Shown here: positions 56,049 to 64,000 of the stretch, in pieces
Position numbering within the stretch: position 1 is the stretch's first letter
Layout: each line of letters opens with the position of its first letter
NCBI RefSeq assembly: GCF_021556475.1
Contig: NZ_JAKGBZ010000014.1
Coordinates: forward strand, 1 to 64,000
Reading direction: 5' to 3'
Source: Acidiphilium iwatense
Lineage (GTDB): Bacteria; Pseudomonadota; Alphaproteobacteria; Acetobacterales; Acetobacteraceae
Length of the DNA stretch: 64,000 nucleotides
Translations under genes and position numbers: made by a program
The notes under the pieces: model-generated
The model's database searches: none
The model's input: only the letters and a program-made list of their open reading frames with translations
Told to the model about the DNA's origin: nothing

Positions 56049-57076
56049 CGGAGGACCCCCGCTGCCACGTTGGCAGCCATCGCGGATGCGAGGCGTAGCG
56101 CCGCGATCAGGCTCGCCGGCCGGGCGATGCCCTTGCCCGCGATGTCGAAGGCGGTGCCGTGATCGGGCGAGGTGCGGATGATCGGCAATCCGAGGGTGAC
56201 GTTCACGCCATTCTCCATGTCGATGGTCTTGAGCGGGATCAGAGCCTGGTCATGATACATGCAGAGCGCCGCGTCATAAGTATGGCGGGCGGCTTGGGTG
56301 AACATGGTGTCGGGCGGCAGCGGCCCGAACGCGGCAATTCCCTCCGCCCGCAGCGCGGCGATCGCCGGAGCGATAATCCGCGCTTCCTCATCGCCCATCG
56401 CCCCGCCCTCGCTCGCATGGGGATTGAGCCCGGCGACGGCGAGGCGCGGCGAGGCGATGCCGAAATCGCGAATCAGCGCGACATGGGTAATTCGTCCGGC
56501 AGTGATGATCGCCTCGGTGGTCAACGTCTCGATCGCGCGGCGGAGCGACACATGAACCGTCACCGGCACCACGCGCAGGCCGGGTGAGACGAGCATCATG
56601 ACCGGATGCGCCGCCCCGGTCAGCACACCGAGGAATTCGGTATGACCGGGATGGGCGAAACCGGCGGCGTAGAGCACCGATTTGGCGATCGGATTGGTAA
56701 CGACGCCCGAAACAAGCCCGTCCATCGCCAGCCGCACCGCGATTTCGATCGACCGGATCACCGCGGGAGCGTTGCGCGGATCGGGGCTGCCGGGAATCGC
56801 CGTCGCCGCAAGCCGCACCGGCAGCACCGGCAGCGCGCGCGGAAACACCAAGGCGGTTTCGGCGGGATCGGCGATCACTTCGACCGGAACGCCGAAGCCC
56901 TCCGCCCAGTCCGGGTCGCCGACCAGAAAATAGGGCACGATGTTCACCCTATGTTTCACGTGAAACATAGGGAACGATCCGGCCATAATTTCCCCGCCGA
57001 TGCCGGCGGGATCGCCCATGGTCAGCGCGAGCGGGGCCGGTCTCACAGGCTCGCTATTCGACCGAATGCCACTCAT
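56045..57076 (-). CDS. pdxA: 4-hydroxythreonine-4-phosphate dehydrogenase
   Basis: Oxidises 4-phosphohydroxy-threonine in vitamin B6 synthesis, feeding PdxJ. It has 343 residues. '[15 protein letters not shown]' (17-31) matches the family's [11 protein letters not shown], with Gly in place of the usual Pro; metal-binding His residues lie in 'GHTEFLG' and '[11 protein letters not shown]'. ATG 57076 overlaps the end of the flavin reductase by 23 bp. Confidence 0.94.
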   Translation of the reverse strand: MSGIRSNSEPVRPAPLALTMGDPAGIGGEIMAGSFPMFHVKHRVNIVPYFLVGDPDWAEGFGVPVEVIADPAETALVFPRALPVLPVRLAATAIPGSPDPRNAPAVIRSIEIAVRLAMDGLVSGVVTNPIAKSVLYAAGFAHPGHTEFLGVLTGAAHPVMMLVSPGLRVVPVTVHVSLRRAIETLTTEAIITAGRITHVALIRDFGIASPRLAVAGLNPHASEGGAMGDEEARIIAPAIAALRAEGIAAFGPLPPDTMFTQAARHTYDAALCMYHDQALIPLKTIDMENGVNVTLGLPIIRTSPDHGTAFDIAGKGIARPASLIAALRLASAMAANVAAGVLR

Positions 57077-57686
57077 CCACCAGAATACGCGGCATGTCGA
57101 ACCGCTCGGTGGTGCGCGAATACCACCCGGCGCCGTGCATTCTTCCGATCAGATCGAGCTTCGGCGTGTCGATATGGCAGCGTTCGGCATCGAGCACCGC
57201 ATCGTCGCGCACATGCATGGCGACCACCCGACCGACCACCAAGGCCCGGTCCGGCCCGAATTCGATCATGGAATGGCGCACGCATTCCATCGCGACCGGG
57301 CTTTCCGCTATGCGCGGCGGCTTGATTTTCGCCGAAGGCAGCGTGGTCAGCTTCGCCTCGGCCAGTTCGTCGATCTCGGGTCCGAATTCGATCGCGGTGA
57401 CGTTCATCGCCTCGGCATTGTCATGTGCGACCAAGTTTACCACGAATTCGCCGGTCAGCCGGATATTCTCGCCGGTATCCTTGCAGTCGCCCGGCCGGCG
57501 CGCGCCGATGCCGATACACAAAATCGGCGGCCCGGAGCCAAACACATTGAAGAACGAGAAAGGGGCGGCGTTCAGCCTGCCCTCAGCGTCGAGCGTGACG
57601 ACCCAGGCGATCGGCCGGGGCACCACGGTCGAGGCCAGCAGTTTGTATTGATCGAGCGGTTTCAGGGCGGTGAGATCGAACAGCAT
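57054..57686 (-). CDS. Flavin reductase family protein
   Basis: A 210-residue FMN-binding split-barrel protein. '[20 protein letters not shown]' followed by '[20 protein letters not shown]' is the FMN-binding core of DIM6/NTAB flavin reductases. It may supply reduced flavin or act on an unknown substrate. It heads the pdxA-pdxJ-lptFGD-surA-ksgA run. Confidence 0.87.
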   Translation of the reverse strand: MLFDLTALKPLDQYKLLASTVVPRPIAWVVTLDAEGRLNAAPFSFFNVFGSGPPILCIGIGARRPGDCKDTGENIRLTGEFVVNLVAHDNAEAMNVTAIEFGPEIDELAEAKLTTLPSAKIKPPRIAESPVAMECVRHSMIEFGPDRALVVGRVVAMHVRDDAVLDAERCHIDTPKLDLIGRMHGAGWYSRTTERFDMPRILVDEWHSVE

Positions 57687-57750
57687 GCGCCATCATCGCC
57701 GGTCCGGCGCAGACTGTCCATGCGGACAATCCCGCCGTCGCCAACGCTTT

Positions 57751-58845
57751 TCACTCGGCCTTGAGAAACACCAGCAGCTTGTCGATCGCCGCCTGCTTGT
57801 CGAGTCCTTCCAGCGCGCCGTATTCGGCGGCAAGCCGTTCCAGCGCCGCCTCGAAAATCTGCCGCTCGGAAAAGCTCTGATCGGGCTGGCCGGCATTGCG
57901 GTGCAGATCGCGCACCACCTCGGCGATCGCCATCGGGTCGCCGGAATTGATTTTCGCCTCGTATTCCTGTGCCCGGCGCGACCACATGGTGCGCTTGATC
58001 CGCGCCCTGCCCTTCAGCGCGGCGAGCACCTCGTCGAACTGCTTGCGGCCGGAGAGCTTGCGCAGCCCCGCCGTGCGCGCCTTGTTTACCGGCACCCGCA
58101 GGGTCATCCGGTTCTCGTCGAAGGTGATGTGGATCAGATCGAGCTTCTGCCCGGCGATTTCCTCGGTCGCGATGCGTTCGACCTTGCCGACGCCATGGGT
58201 CGGGTAGATCACGTGATCGCCCGCCTTGAATATCTCGGCCTTGGCGATGGCGCGCTGCGGCAGCACCGGGCGCGGGCCGGGCGGCGGCATCGCGTCGCGT
58301 TCGGCCACGGTGGGAGGCACGGCCTGCGCCGGAGCCGCTTCCTTCGCGGCGCGCGGCGTCTCCACCGGCCTGGGTTCGCCGGTGTCTTTGCCGGTATCCT
58401 TGAGAGGCTTGTCCTTCAGAACGGCTTGTGCGCTAACAGTCATGTCGGTGGGGGAGCCTTTTTGTGGTGCGGCCGGCCGCTTGACCGGATCCGCTTGTTT
58501 CGTTGGTCGGGGTCGGGGCTGGGCCGGCGGCGCCGGCTTCGCCACGACCGCAGGTTTGGCCGGTCTTTGCGTCGATTTCGTGGCCGCCGGCTTGGGTGCG
58601 ATCTTCACCGTCGCTTGCTTGGCCTTGACTTCGGCTTTCGGCTTGGGAGCCGCTTTTTTCGGCGCGGCCGGTTTGACGACGGGTTTCGGTTTGACGGCGG
58701 GCTTCGGCTTCGCACCTGCTGTTTTGGCCTTGGATTTCGCGGCGCTCGCCGGCGCTGGCGCCGTCTTGGCGGGGGCTGCGGGTTTGCGAGGCTGCGGTTT
58801 TGCGGCTGCGACGATCGCTTGACGCGGCGATCCGGCATTTTTCAT
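57751..58845 (-). CDS. CarD family regulator with Lys/Ala/Pro-rich tail
   Basis: The C-terminal ~159 residues form a CarD/CdnL domain ('FKAGDHVIYPTHGVGKVERI', then 'RMTLRVPVNKA' and 'MWSRRAQEYEAKINSGD') that binds RNA polymerase beta and stabilises promoter open complexes. About 205 residues precede it, made almost only of Lys, Ala and Pro with repeats like 'KPKPAVKPKPVVKPAAPKKA', resembling the tail of histone H1. Normal alphaproteobacterial CarD proteins lack such a tail. ATG 58857 is a second possible start four codons upstream. Confidence 0.88.
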   Translation of the reverse strand: MKNAGSPRQAIVAAAKPQPRKPAAPAKTAPAPASAAKSKAKTAGAKPKPAVKPKPVVKPAAPKKAAPKPKAEVKAKQATVKIAPKPAATKSTQRPAKPAVVAKPAPPAQPRPRPTKQADPVKRPAAPQKGSPTDMTVSAQAVLKDKPLKDTGKDTGEPRPVETPRAAKEAAPAQAVPPTVAERDAMPPPGPRPVLPQRAIAKAEIFKAGDHVIYPTHGVGKVERIATEEIAGQKLDLIHITFDENRMTLRVPVNKARTAGLRKLSGRKQFDEVLAALKGRARIKRTMWSRRAQEYEAKINSGDPMAIAEVVRDLHRNAGQPDQSFSERQIFEAALERLAAEYGALEGLDKQAAIDKLLVFLKAE

Positions 58846-58983
58846 GATGAACCCCATCGAGAGGAGTCGTATCCGCCGCCGCGATGATCGGCTGCGGGCG
58901 AAGACCCGAGGAAACTCAGTCACGATAACAGAAAATCGTCGATTCGGAAACGGCGCGGCCTGCCCCGACTCGACGCCCCGCTC

Positions 58984-59316
58984 TCAGGCGACTCCCGGTT
59001 CGGCGGAAAACAGCTCGGCCTTGCCCGGCTTGTCCTTCCACGCATCCGCATCGTCGGGCGGCGCGCCCTTGCGGGTGATGTTCGGCCAGAGCGACGCGAA
59101 ATCGCGGTTCTTTTCCAGCCACGCGACTGCCTTGTCGTCCGAATCCGGCACGATCGCCTCGGCCGGGCATTCCGGCTCGCACACGCCGCAATCGATGCAT
59201 TCGTCGGGGTGAATCACCAGCATGTTCTCACCGACATAGAAGCAGTCCACCGGACAGACTTCCACGCAATCCATGTACTTGCATTTGATGCAGTTTTCGG
59301 TGACCACGTAGGTCAT
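58984..59316 (-). CDS. fdxA: 7Fe ferredoxin FdxA
   Basis: A 110-residue electron carrier with one 3Fe-4S and one 4Fe-4S cluster. '[19 protein letters not shown]' (9-27) and '[16 protein letters not shown]' supply the cysteine ligands; the C-terminal extension is typical of FdxA. It is one of a conserved neighbour set with the CarD and S4/helicase genes in alphaproteobacteria. Confidence 0.94.
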   Translation of the reverse strand: MTYVVTENCIKCKYMDCVEVCPVDCFYVGENMLVIHPDECIDCGVCEPECPAEAIVPDSDDKAVAWLEKNRDFASLWPNITRKGAPPDDADAWKDKPGKAELFSAEPGVA

Positions 59317-59331
59317 CGCGCACTCCTAAGA

Positions 59332-59603
59332 CTAGGGTGTGTACCCAATGGCGGCGTGAGCCGCGCTGGGAGCGCAAATCGCGGCTGAGCAGGCGGACGG
59401 CGCAGGCCGATGTGGGGCATCGGCCAAGCCGGACAACGCCCTCAGCCGCGATTTGCGCCCCAGCCCGAAGGGATCGGGGGCTTTTGGCCGCCGGCTATGT
59501 CGTTCGTCGTTCATGATCGGCAAGATCACTTCACTCCTCTCTCCTGGCCAGCGGCCAAAATCCCTCCGGTCGCGGCCACATCGCCATTGGGTACACACCC
59601 CAG
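59332..59603. repeat. Nested inverted-repeat element (MITE-like or structured RNA)
   Basis: Outer arms 59332-59353 and 59582-59603 match as inverted repeats at 21 of 22 positions (core GTGTACCCAATGGCG). Inside, arms 59366-59389 and 59441-59463 include a perfect 18-base match (GCGCAAATCGCGGCTGAG), with an 8-bp hairpin in their loop. Arms 59478-59494 and 59548-59564 pair at 15 of 17 positions. The element fills the space between fdxA and the S4-domain gene. I see no target-site duplication and no second copy here. It could be a non-autonomous mobile element or encode a large folded RNA. Confidence 0.7.
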
Positions 59604-59659
59604 AACTCTCTTGAGCCGCGATATGCCCCCAAGCGCCCGCACGTGCAAGATTAGCGCGC

Positions 59660-59959
59660 TCATGGCGGCTGTTCCGCGATTTCCTCATACAGCAGCCGCG
59701 CCTCGGTCGACGGGCCGCGCCGCTTCCCGATCGCGCGCACCCGCACGACGCGCACGCCCATCGGCAGCGCCAGCGTCAGCACGTCGCCCTGCCGCAGCCG
59801 CGCATGCGGCTTTTCGGTGACCTGTCGGTTGATCCGCACGCTCCCCGCCGCGATCAGCCGGCCGGCAAGACCACGGGTTTTCACGAATCGCGCATGGAAC
59901 AGGAATTTGTCGAGCCGCTGCCACGCGGCATCCTCGTCCGCGCCGTCAGGAAGCGGCAC
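59660..59959 (-). CDS. S4-domain RNA-binding protein (Hsp15-like)
   Basis: A 99-residue protein with the S4 motif 'WQRLDKFLFHARFVKTRGLA' continuing to 'GRLIAAGSVRINRQ'. It is the size of Hsp15 (HslR), which rescues stalled 50S-nascent-chain complexes. It overlaps the end of the helicase gene by 14 bp and is probably co-transcribed with it. Confidence 0.88.
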   Translation of the reverse strand: MPLPDGADEDAAWQRLDKFLFHARFVKTRGLAGRLIAAGSVRINRQVTEKPHARLRQGDVLTLALPMGVRVVRVRAIGKRRGPSTEARLLYEEIAEQPP

Positions 59960-62450
59960 GGTGGAACCCGGCCAGAGCCGCGAAAGGATGGTCGGGATTC
60001 ACCGGAACCGGCGGCGCTTCCGGCGCCTTGACCGCGAGTCGGCGCGCCGGCGCGATCGCGATCCGCGCCGGCATCGGTGGCCCGAACACGCCCTCTGCCG
60101 GCGCTTCCTCGGGGATGACCCGGAAACCGAGGCCGCGCAGCACTGCGGTCAGATCCTCCTGCGCAACCCCCAGCCGCGAGGCGAGGCTGGGCGGCAGCGG
60201 TGCCGGCCGCCGCCGCGCGGCGTGGCGCAATTCGCCTGCGATGCGTTCGGCGATATCGAGCCGGATCGCGCGCGTGCCGCAGACCAGCCAGCCGAGAAAC
60301 GCCGCAAGCCCGTCCGGCCAATCCGGTGCCGCGACCGATACCAGACCCGGCGCCGGCAGAGCGGGCAAATTCCGCTTGCGCCATGCCGCCCACAGGGTCG
60401 CGCGCAAGGCCGCCGGGCGCGGCTTGAGCAAGGCGGGCAAATAGAGCGCGAAAGCCCCGGCGCGCACCCCCATCCGCCGCAATCTGGGCCGCAGCGCCGC
60501 ATCGATCGGCGAGGTCGGCAAGATGCCCGCCTGCTCGGCGAGCCGGTGCATCACCCCGCGCAGTTCCGGCTCCGCCTCGGCGGCGCGGCAGGCTGCGAAC
60601 AGCGGCATCAGGTCATGGGCGATCTTCGCCTCGATGAACCGGGCGAAGCGCATGCGCACCGTCTCGCGCAAGGCGCCGTCGAGAAATTCGCTCTCGATCA
60701 CCTCAATCGCCGGCGCGAGCACCGCGCTGCCCTGGCGCAGCCGGGCGATCCCCGCATTCTGCCAGACGATCGTGCCGTCCGCGCGGAGCGAAAACGCGGT
60801 GTCCGGTGCCGCGTCCAGCCTGGCCACCCGGCGCGGCATCTCGCCGCCCAGCGCACGGCGCGCGGCGCGCAGCACGAGGCGCTTATCGGCACCCCCTACC
60901 GTTGCATCGGGTTCGAATCTGAACCCGTCGATCCGGCCCACCGGATGGCCCTCGACCACCACGTCGCCCGCCCGCGTCACCGCCGACAGCAGGCCGGCGG
61001 TTTCGGCTTCATCCAGCCTGCGGGTGAGTTTCGCGGCGCGCCGGTCGACGAAGCGCGCCATCAGCTTCTCGTGCAGAGCGTCCGACAGCAGATCCTCCGC
61101 CTCGCGCGCCCGGCCCTGCCAGACCAGCGCGTTGCGCACCCAGTCCGCCCGTGCCGCGATATAGGCCCAGATTCGCACATCGGCGAGGCGCTGCATCAGC
61201 GTGTCGATATCGCCGTCGATGCGGCCCAGCGTGCCAATCTGTGCGGCCACCCAATCCTCCGGCAGCGCTCCGTCATCCAGCAGATGCCGGAACACGCGGG
61301 CGCAGAGCCTGGTGTGATTATCGGTCGCGAGCTTGCGGAAATCCGGGATCTGGCATGCCTCCCACAACAGCCGTACCGCGCGCGGCGAACCCGCCCGGTC
61401 GCGGATCGCGGCATCGCCGGCAAGGGCGGCGAGGATCAGCAAATCGGACGCGTCGTTGCCGCGTACCAGGCCGGGGCGGTCCGGTGCGGCGAGCAGGCTG
61501 GCGAGCAGCGCGTCGATCGAGGCGAAATCGAGCGTGGAATTGCGCCACGCCAGCTGTTCCAGCGGCTCGAAGGCGTGGGATTCGACGGCGCTGATCAGTT
61601 CATCAGTCAGCAGCGGGCAGCGCCCGGTGGTGCCGAACGTGCCATCGCGCATGCCGCGCCCGGCGCGACCGGCGATTTGCGCGATTTCGGCGGCTTCCAG
61701 CAGGCGCGGCCGGTGGCCGTCGAACTTCGACAGGCCGGCGAAGGCGACATGATCGACATCCATATTGAGGCCCATGCCGATCGCATCGGTCGCGACCAGG
61801 AAATCGACCTCCTTGTCCTGATACAGCGCCACCTGAGCGTTGCGGGTACGCGGCGAAAGCCGGCCCATCACCACGGCGCAGCCGCCGCGCCGCGAGCGCA
61901 CCGCCTCGGCGATCGCATAGACCTCGGCGGCCGAGAACGCGACGATCGCCGAGCGCGGCGGCAGGCGCGACAGCTTCGCCGGCCCGGCATAGGTCAGTCG
62001 CGACAGGCGCGGCCGGGTTTCGATCTCGGCCTCGGGCACCAGCCGCCTGAGCAGCTTGCGGATGGTCTCCGCGCCGAGAAACATGGTTTCCACCATGCCG
62101 CGCGCATGCAGCAGCCGGTCGGTGAACACATGGCCGCGATCGGGATCGGCGCAGAGCTGAATTTCGTCGACCGCAAGGAATTCGACCTTCCGGTCGAGCG
62201 GCATCGCCTCCACCGTGCAGGAGAAATACCGCGCATCGGGCGGGACGATCTTTTCCTCGCCAGTGATCAGCGCGACATGCCGCGCGCCCTTCACCGCGAC
62301 CATGCGATCGTAATTCTCGCGCGCCAGCAGCCGCAACGGAAACCCGATAATACCGGAGGCATGGCCGAGCAGCCGCTCGATGGCGAGATGCGTTTTGCCC
62401 GTATTGGTCGGGCCGAGCACCGCTTTCACGCGCGGAGCGAATCCAGACAT
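59946..62450 (-). CDS. SUV3-like DEAD/DEAH-type RNA helicase
   Basis: An 834-residue helicase related to mitochondrial SUV3. Walker A is 'GPTNTGKT' (13-20), motif II 'AVDEIQ' (about 92-97), then 'FLGAETI' (motif III), '[13 protein letters not shown]' (motif V) and 'QIAGRAGRG' (motif VI). The C-terminal third has the SUV3 'VESHAFEPL' region and a long variable tail. It probably acts in RNA turnover. It is divergent from htpG, 91 bp apart. Confidence 0.92.
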   Translation of the reverse strand: MSGFAPRVKAVLGPTNTGKTHLAIERLLGHASGIIGFPLRLLARENYDRMVAVKGARHVALITGEEKIVPPDARYFSCTVEAMPLDRKVEFLAVDEIQLCADPDRGHVFTDRLLHARGMVETMFLGAETIRKLLRRLVPEAEIETRPRLSRLTYAGPAKLSRLPPRSAIVAFSAAEVYAIAEAVRSRRGGCAVVMGRLSPRTRNAQVALYQDKEVDFLVATDAIGMGLNMDVDHVAFAGLSKFDGHRPRLLEAAEIAQIAGRAGRGMRDGTFGTTGRCPLLTDELISAVESHAFEPLEQLAWRNSTLDFASIDALLASLLAAPDRPGLVRGNDASDLLILAALAGDAAIRDRAGSPRAVRLLWEACQIPDFRKLATDNHTRLCARVFRHLLDDGALPEDWVAAQIGTLGRIDGDIDTLMQRLADVRIWAYIAARADWVRNALVWQGRAREAEDLLSDALHEKLMARFVDRRAAKLTRRLDEAETAGLLSAVTRAGDVVVEGHPVGRIDGFRFEPDATVGGADKRLVLRAARRALGGEMPRRVARLDAAPDTAFSLRADGTIVWQNAGIARLRQGSAVLAPAIEVIESEFLDGALRETVRMRFARFIEAKIAHDLMPLFAACRAAEAEPELRGVMHRLAEQAGILPTSPIDAALRPRLRRMGVRAGAFALYLPALLKPRPAALRATLWAAWRKRNLPALPAPGLVSVAAPDWPDGLAAFLGWLVCGTRAIRLDIAERIAGELRHAARRRPAPLPPSLASRLGVAQEDLTAVLRGLGFRVIPEEAPAEGVFGPPMPARIAIAPARRLAVKAPEAPPVPVNPDHPFAALAGFHRAAS

Positions 62451-62541
62451 GATTCGAGTTTGGCGTTTTTGCTCCCGATTGCAAGAGCGCCATCGCTCGC
62501 CTATCTGGCCCCCTGCGTTTCATCTCTCGACGGGGATTGCA

Positions 62542-64000
62542 ATGAGCACGACGACCGAACCCGAAACCACCCGCCCCTTCGATGCCGAGGTCGGGCGCCT
62601 GCTCGATCTGGTGGTCCATTCGCTCTATTCCGAGCGCGAGATTTTCCTGCGCGAGCTGGTCGCCAACGCCGCCGACGCGATCGACCGGCGCCGGTTCCTC
62701 GCTTTGTCCGACGAAAGCCTCGCTTTGCCCGAGGACGCCGCGATCCGTATTTCGATCGACAAGGGTGCGCGGACCATCACCATCACCGATGACGGCATCG
62801 GCATGACGGCGGAGGATCTGGCCAGCCATCTCGGCACCATCGCGCGCTCCGGCACCCGCGCCTTCGCCGAAACCCTGAGCCAGGCCAAGGAAGCCGACCG
62901 ACCGAGCCTGATCGGCCAGTTCGGCGTGGGTTTCTACTCCGCCTTCATGGTGGCGGATGAGGTCGAGGTGATTTCCCGCCGCGCCGGCGCCGAGGCGGCG
63001 CATCGCTGGGTGTCGGATGGTCGCGGCGGCTACCGGATCCGCCCCGCGACGCGCGAGACCGCCGGGTCCGACGTGATCCTGCACGTCAAATCCGACGCCG
63101 ACGAGTATCTGGAGCCGGTCCGGCTGGAGACCATCCTGCGCAAATGGGCCGACCACATCAGCGTGCCGATCCAGCTCGAACGCGACGGCAAGTTCCTGGC
63201 CGCGAACGAGGGCACCGCGCTCTGGCGCAAGCGCAAATCCGACATTTCCGAAGCCGATTACGCCGAGTTCTACCGCCATCTCGGCCATATGTTCGACGAA
63301 CCCTGGGCGACCATCCATTGGACCGCCGAGGGCGCGCTTGAGTTCTCGGCGCTGCTGTTCATCCCCGGCCATGCGCCGTTCGCCGTCACCGAGGACGACC
63401 GCGAAAGCCATGTCCGCCTTCACGTGCGGCGCATGTTCATCACCGACGACGCCAGATTGCTGCCCGGCTGGCTGCGCTTCGTCGCCGGCGTGGTCGATAC
63501 CGAGGATCTGCCGCTCAATGTTTCGCGCGAAATGCTGCAGGCGACCCCGATTCTCGCGCGCATCCGCAAAGCCCTGGTCAACCGCGTGCTGACCGAGCTG
63601 AAAACCCGCGCCAAGGACGAGGATGCCTATCGCCCGTTCATCGAACAGTTCGGCGCGGTGCTGAAGGAGGGCATTTACGACGACAACGATCACCGCGCCG
63701 ACATCGCGTCCCTCGCCCGGTTCCGCTCGACCGCCAACGACGCCCTGACCTCGCTCGATGCCTATGTCGCGCGGATGAAACCCGAGCAGACCGATATCTA
63801 TTACCTCACCGGCGAGGATGCCGAACGGCTGAAAACCTCGCCGCAGCTCGAAGGGCTGCGCGCCAAGGGATTCGAGGTGCTTCTGCTGGCCGATCAGATC
63901 GATTTTTTCTGGCCCGAGCGGCTGGCCACCTATGCCGACAAGAAACTCGTCCATGCCGGCGCCGCGCGGGATATTTTTTCTCCCGCCGAAACCTCCGACG
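62542..64000 (+). CDS. htpG: Chaperone HtpG (Hsp90), 3' end outside window
   Basis: ATP-dependent chaperone; 486 of the expected ~620 residues are visible, open to the right edge. The ATPase domain has '[18 protein letters not shown]' (35-52; catalytic Glu E38, Asn 42), 'ITDDGIGM' and '[14 protein letters not shown]'. The usual NASDA motif reads NAADA here. Middle-domain '[10 protein letters not shown]' carries the conserved Arg. The start MSTTTEPET is close behind an AT-poor leader without a strong ribosome site. Confidence 0.94.
   Translation, partial: MSTTTEPETTRPFDAEVGRLLDLVVHSLYSEREIFLRELVANAADAIDRRRFLALSDESLALPEDAAIRISIDKGARTITITDDGIGMTAEDLASHLGTIARSGTRAFAETLSQAKEADRPSLIGQFGVGFYSAFMVADEVEVISRRAGAEAAHRWVSDGRGGYRIRPATRETAGSDVILHVKSDADEYLEPVRLETILRKWADHISVPIQLERDGKFLAANEGTALWRKRKSDISEADYAEFYRHLGHMFDEPWATIHWTAEGALEFSALLFIPGHAPFAVTEDDRESHVRLHVRRMFITDDARLLPGWLRFVAGVVDTEDLPLNVSREMLQATPILARIRKALVNRVLTELKTRAKDEDAYRPFIEQFGAVLKEGIYDDNDHRADIASLARFRSTANDALTSLDAYVARMKPEQTDIYYLTGEDAERLKTSPQLEGLRAKGFEVLLLADQIDFFWPERLATYADKKLVHAGAARDIFSPAETSD

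Noticed and set aside
59332-59688. A 118-codon minus-strand frame covering the nested repeat element
   Set aside because: It starts outside and ends inside a terminal repeat, lacks a ribosome site, and its sequence is mostly read-through of the inverted repeats.
61603-63954. A 783-codon minus-strand frame crossing helicase and htpG
   Set aside because: Same reason: both underlying genes are clear on other frames and the product has no recognisable motif.
1-64000. CRISPR array, prophage, complete insertion sequence or rRNA
   Set aside because: No regularly spaced repeats, phage structural genes, transposase genes or rRNA sequence were seen on either strand.

Overview
The window is GC-rich chromosomal DNA from an alphaproteobacterium. 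Protein families and gene order point to Rhodospirillales, most likely Acetobacteraceae: the LptF/LptG/LptD-SurA-KsgA run, a SUV3-type helicase beside an S4 protein, FdxA and a CarD protein, and a periplasmic-type carbonic anhydrase. The genus is not determined. Almost everything is ordinary core or accessory metabolism. No phage, complete insertion sequence, CRISPR array or rRNA is visible.

Layout. (a) 1-2250: an atypical, lower-GC edge with an orphan hypothetical gene, a DUF2442-like remnant, a dispersed palindromic repeat and a lineage-type unknown protein. (b) 2327-5376: pstB-phoU-phoB behind a three-unit PHO box, then a 1-Cys peroxiredoxin. (c) 5489-17604: a tRNA-Val, then ten minus-strand genes (prpD-prpC-prpB-mmsA-acyl-CoA dehydrogenase-HIBCH-mmsB-acyl-CoA synthetase-SDR-thiolase). 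Together they can take valine and isoleucine carbon to propionyl-CoA and on through the 2-methylcitrate cycle. (d) 17684-25803: a second acyl-CoA ligase, SDR, small kinase, aminotransferase, GNAT, DUF1348, LrgAB, PaaX-type and TetR-type regulators. (e) 25993-31831: a tripartite RND efflux operon. (f) 31860-34790: a copper module (copZ-like, copA, cueR) around a back-to-back pair of CueR-type promoters. (g) 34763-39311: Orn/Lys/Arg decarboxylase, orphan histidine kinase, patatin. (h) 39510-43683: rpmH-rnpA-yidD-yidC-engB-argB. (i) 43874-48700: Tat carbonic anhydrase, comM/yifB, radC, a RidA protein and a CHAP-domain protein. (j) 48707-57686: flavin reductase-pdxA-pdxJ-lptF-lptG-lptD-surA-ksgA on the minus strand. 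(k) 57751-64000: CarD with a long basic tail, FdxA, a 270-bp nested inverted-repeat element, Hsp15-like S4 protein, SUV3-like helicase and a divergent htpG cut by the window end.

Most polycistronic sets show 4-bp start/stop overlaps or gaps of 3-15 bp, which supports the operons proposed. The most unusual signals are the nested inverted-repeat element at 59332-59603, the combined branched-chain/methylcitrate operon, the mirror-image copper promoters, the CarD tail and the His/Arg-rich CHAP protein. I do not see a clearly new multi-gene system.
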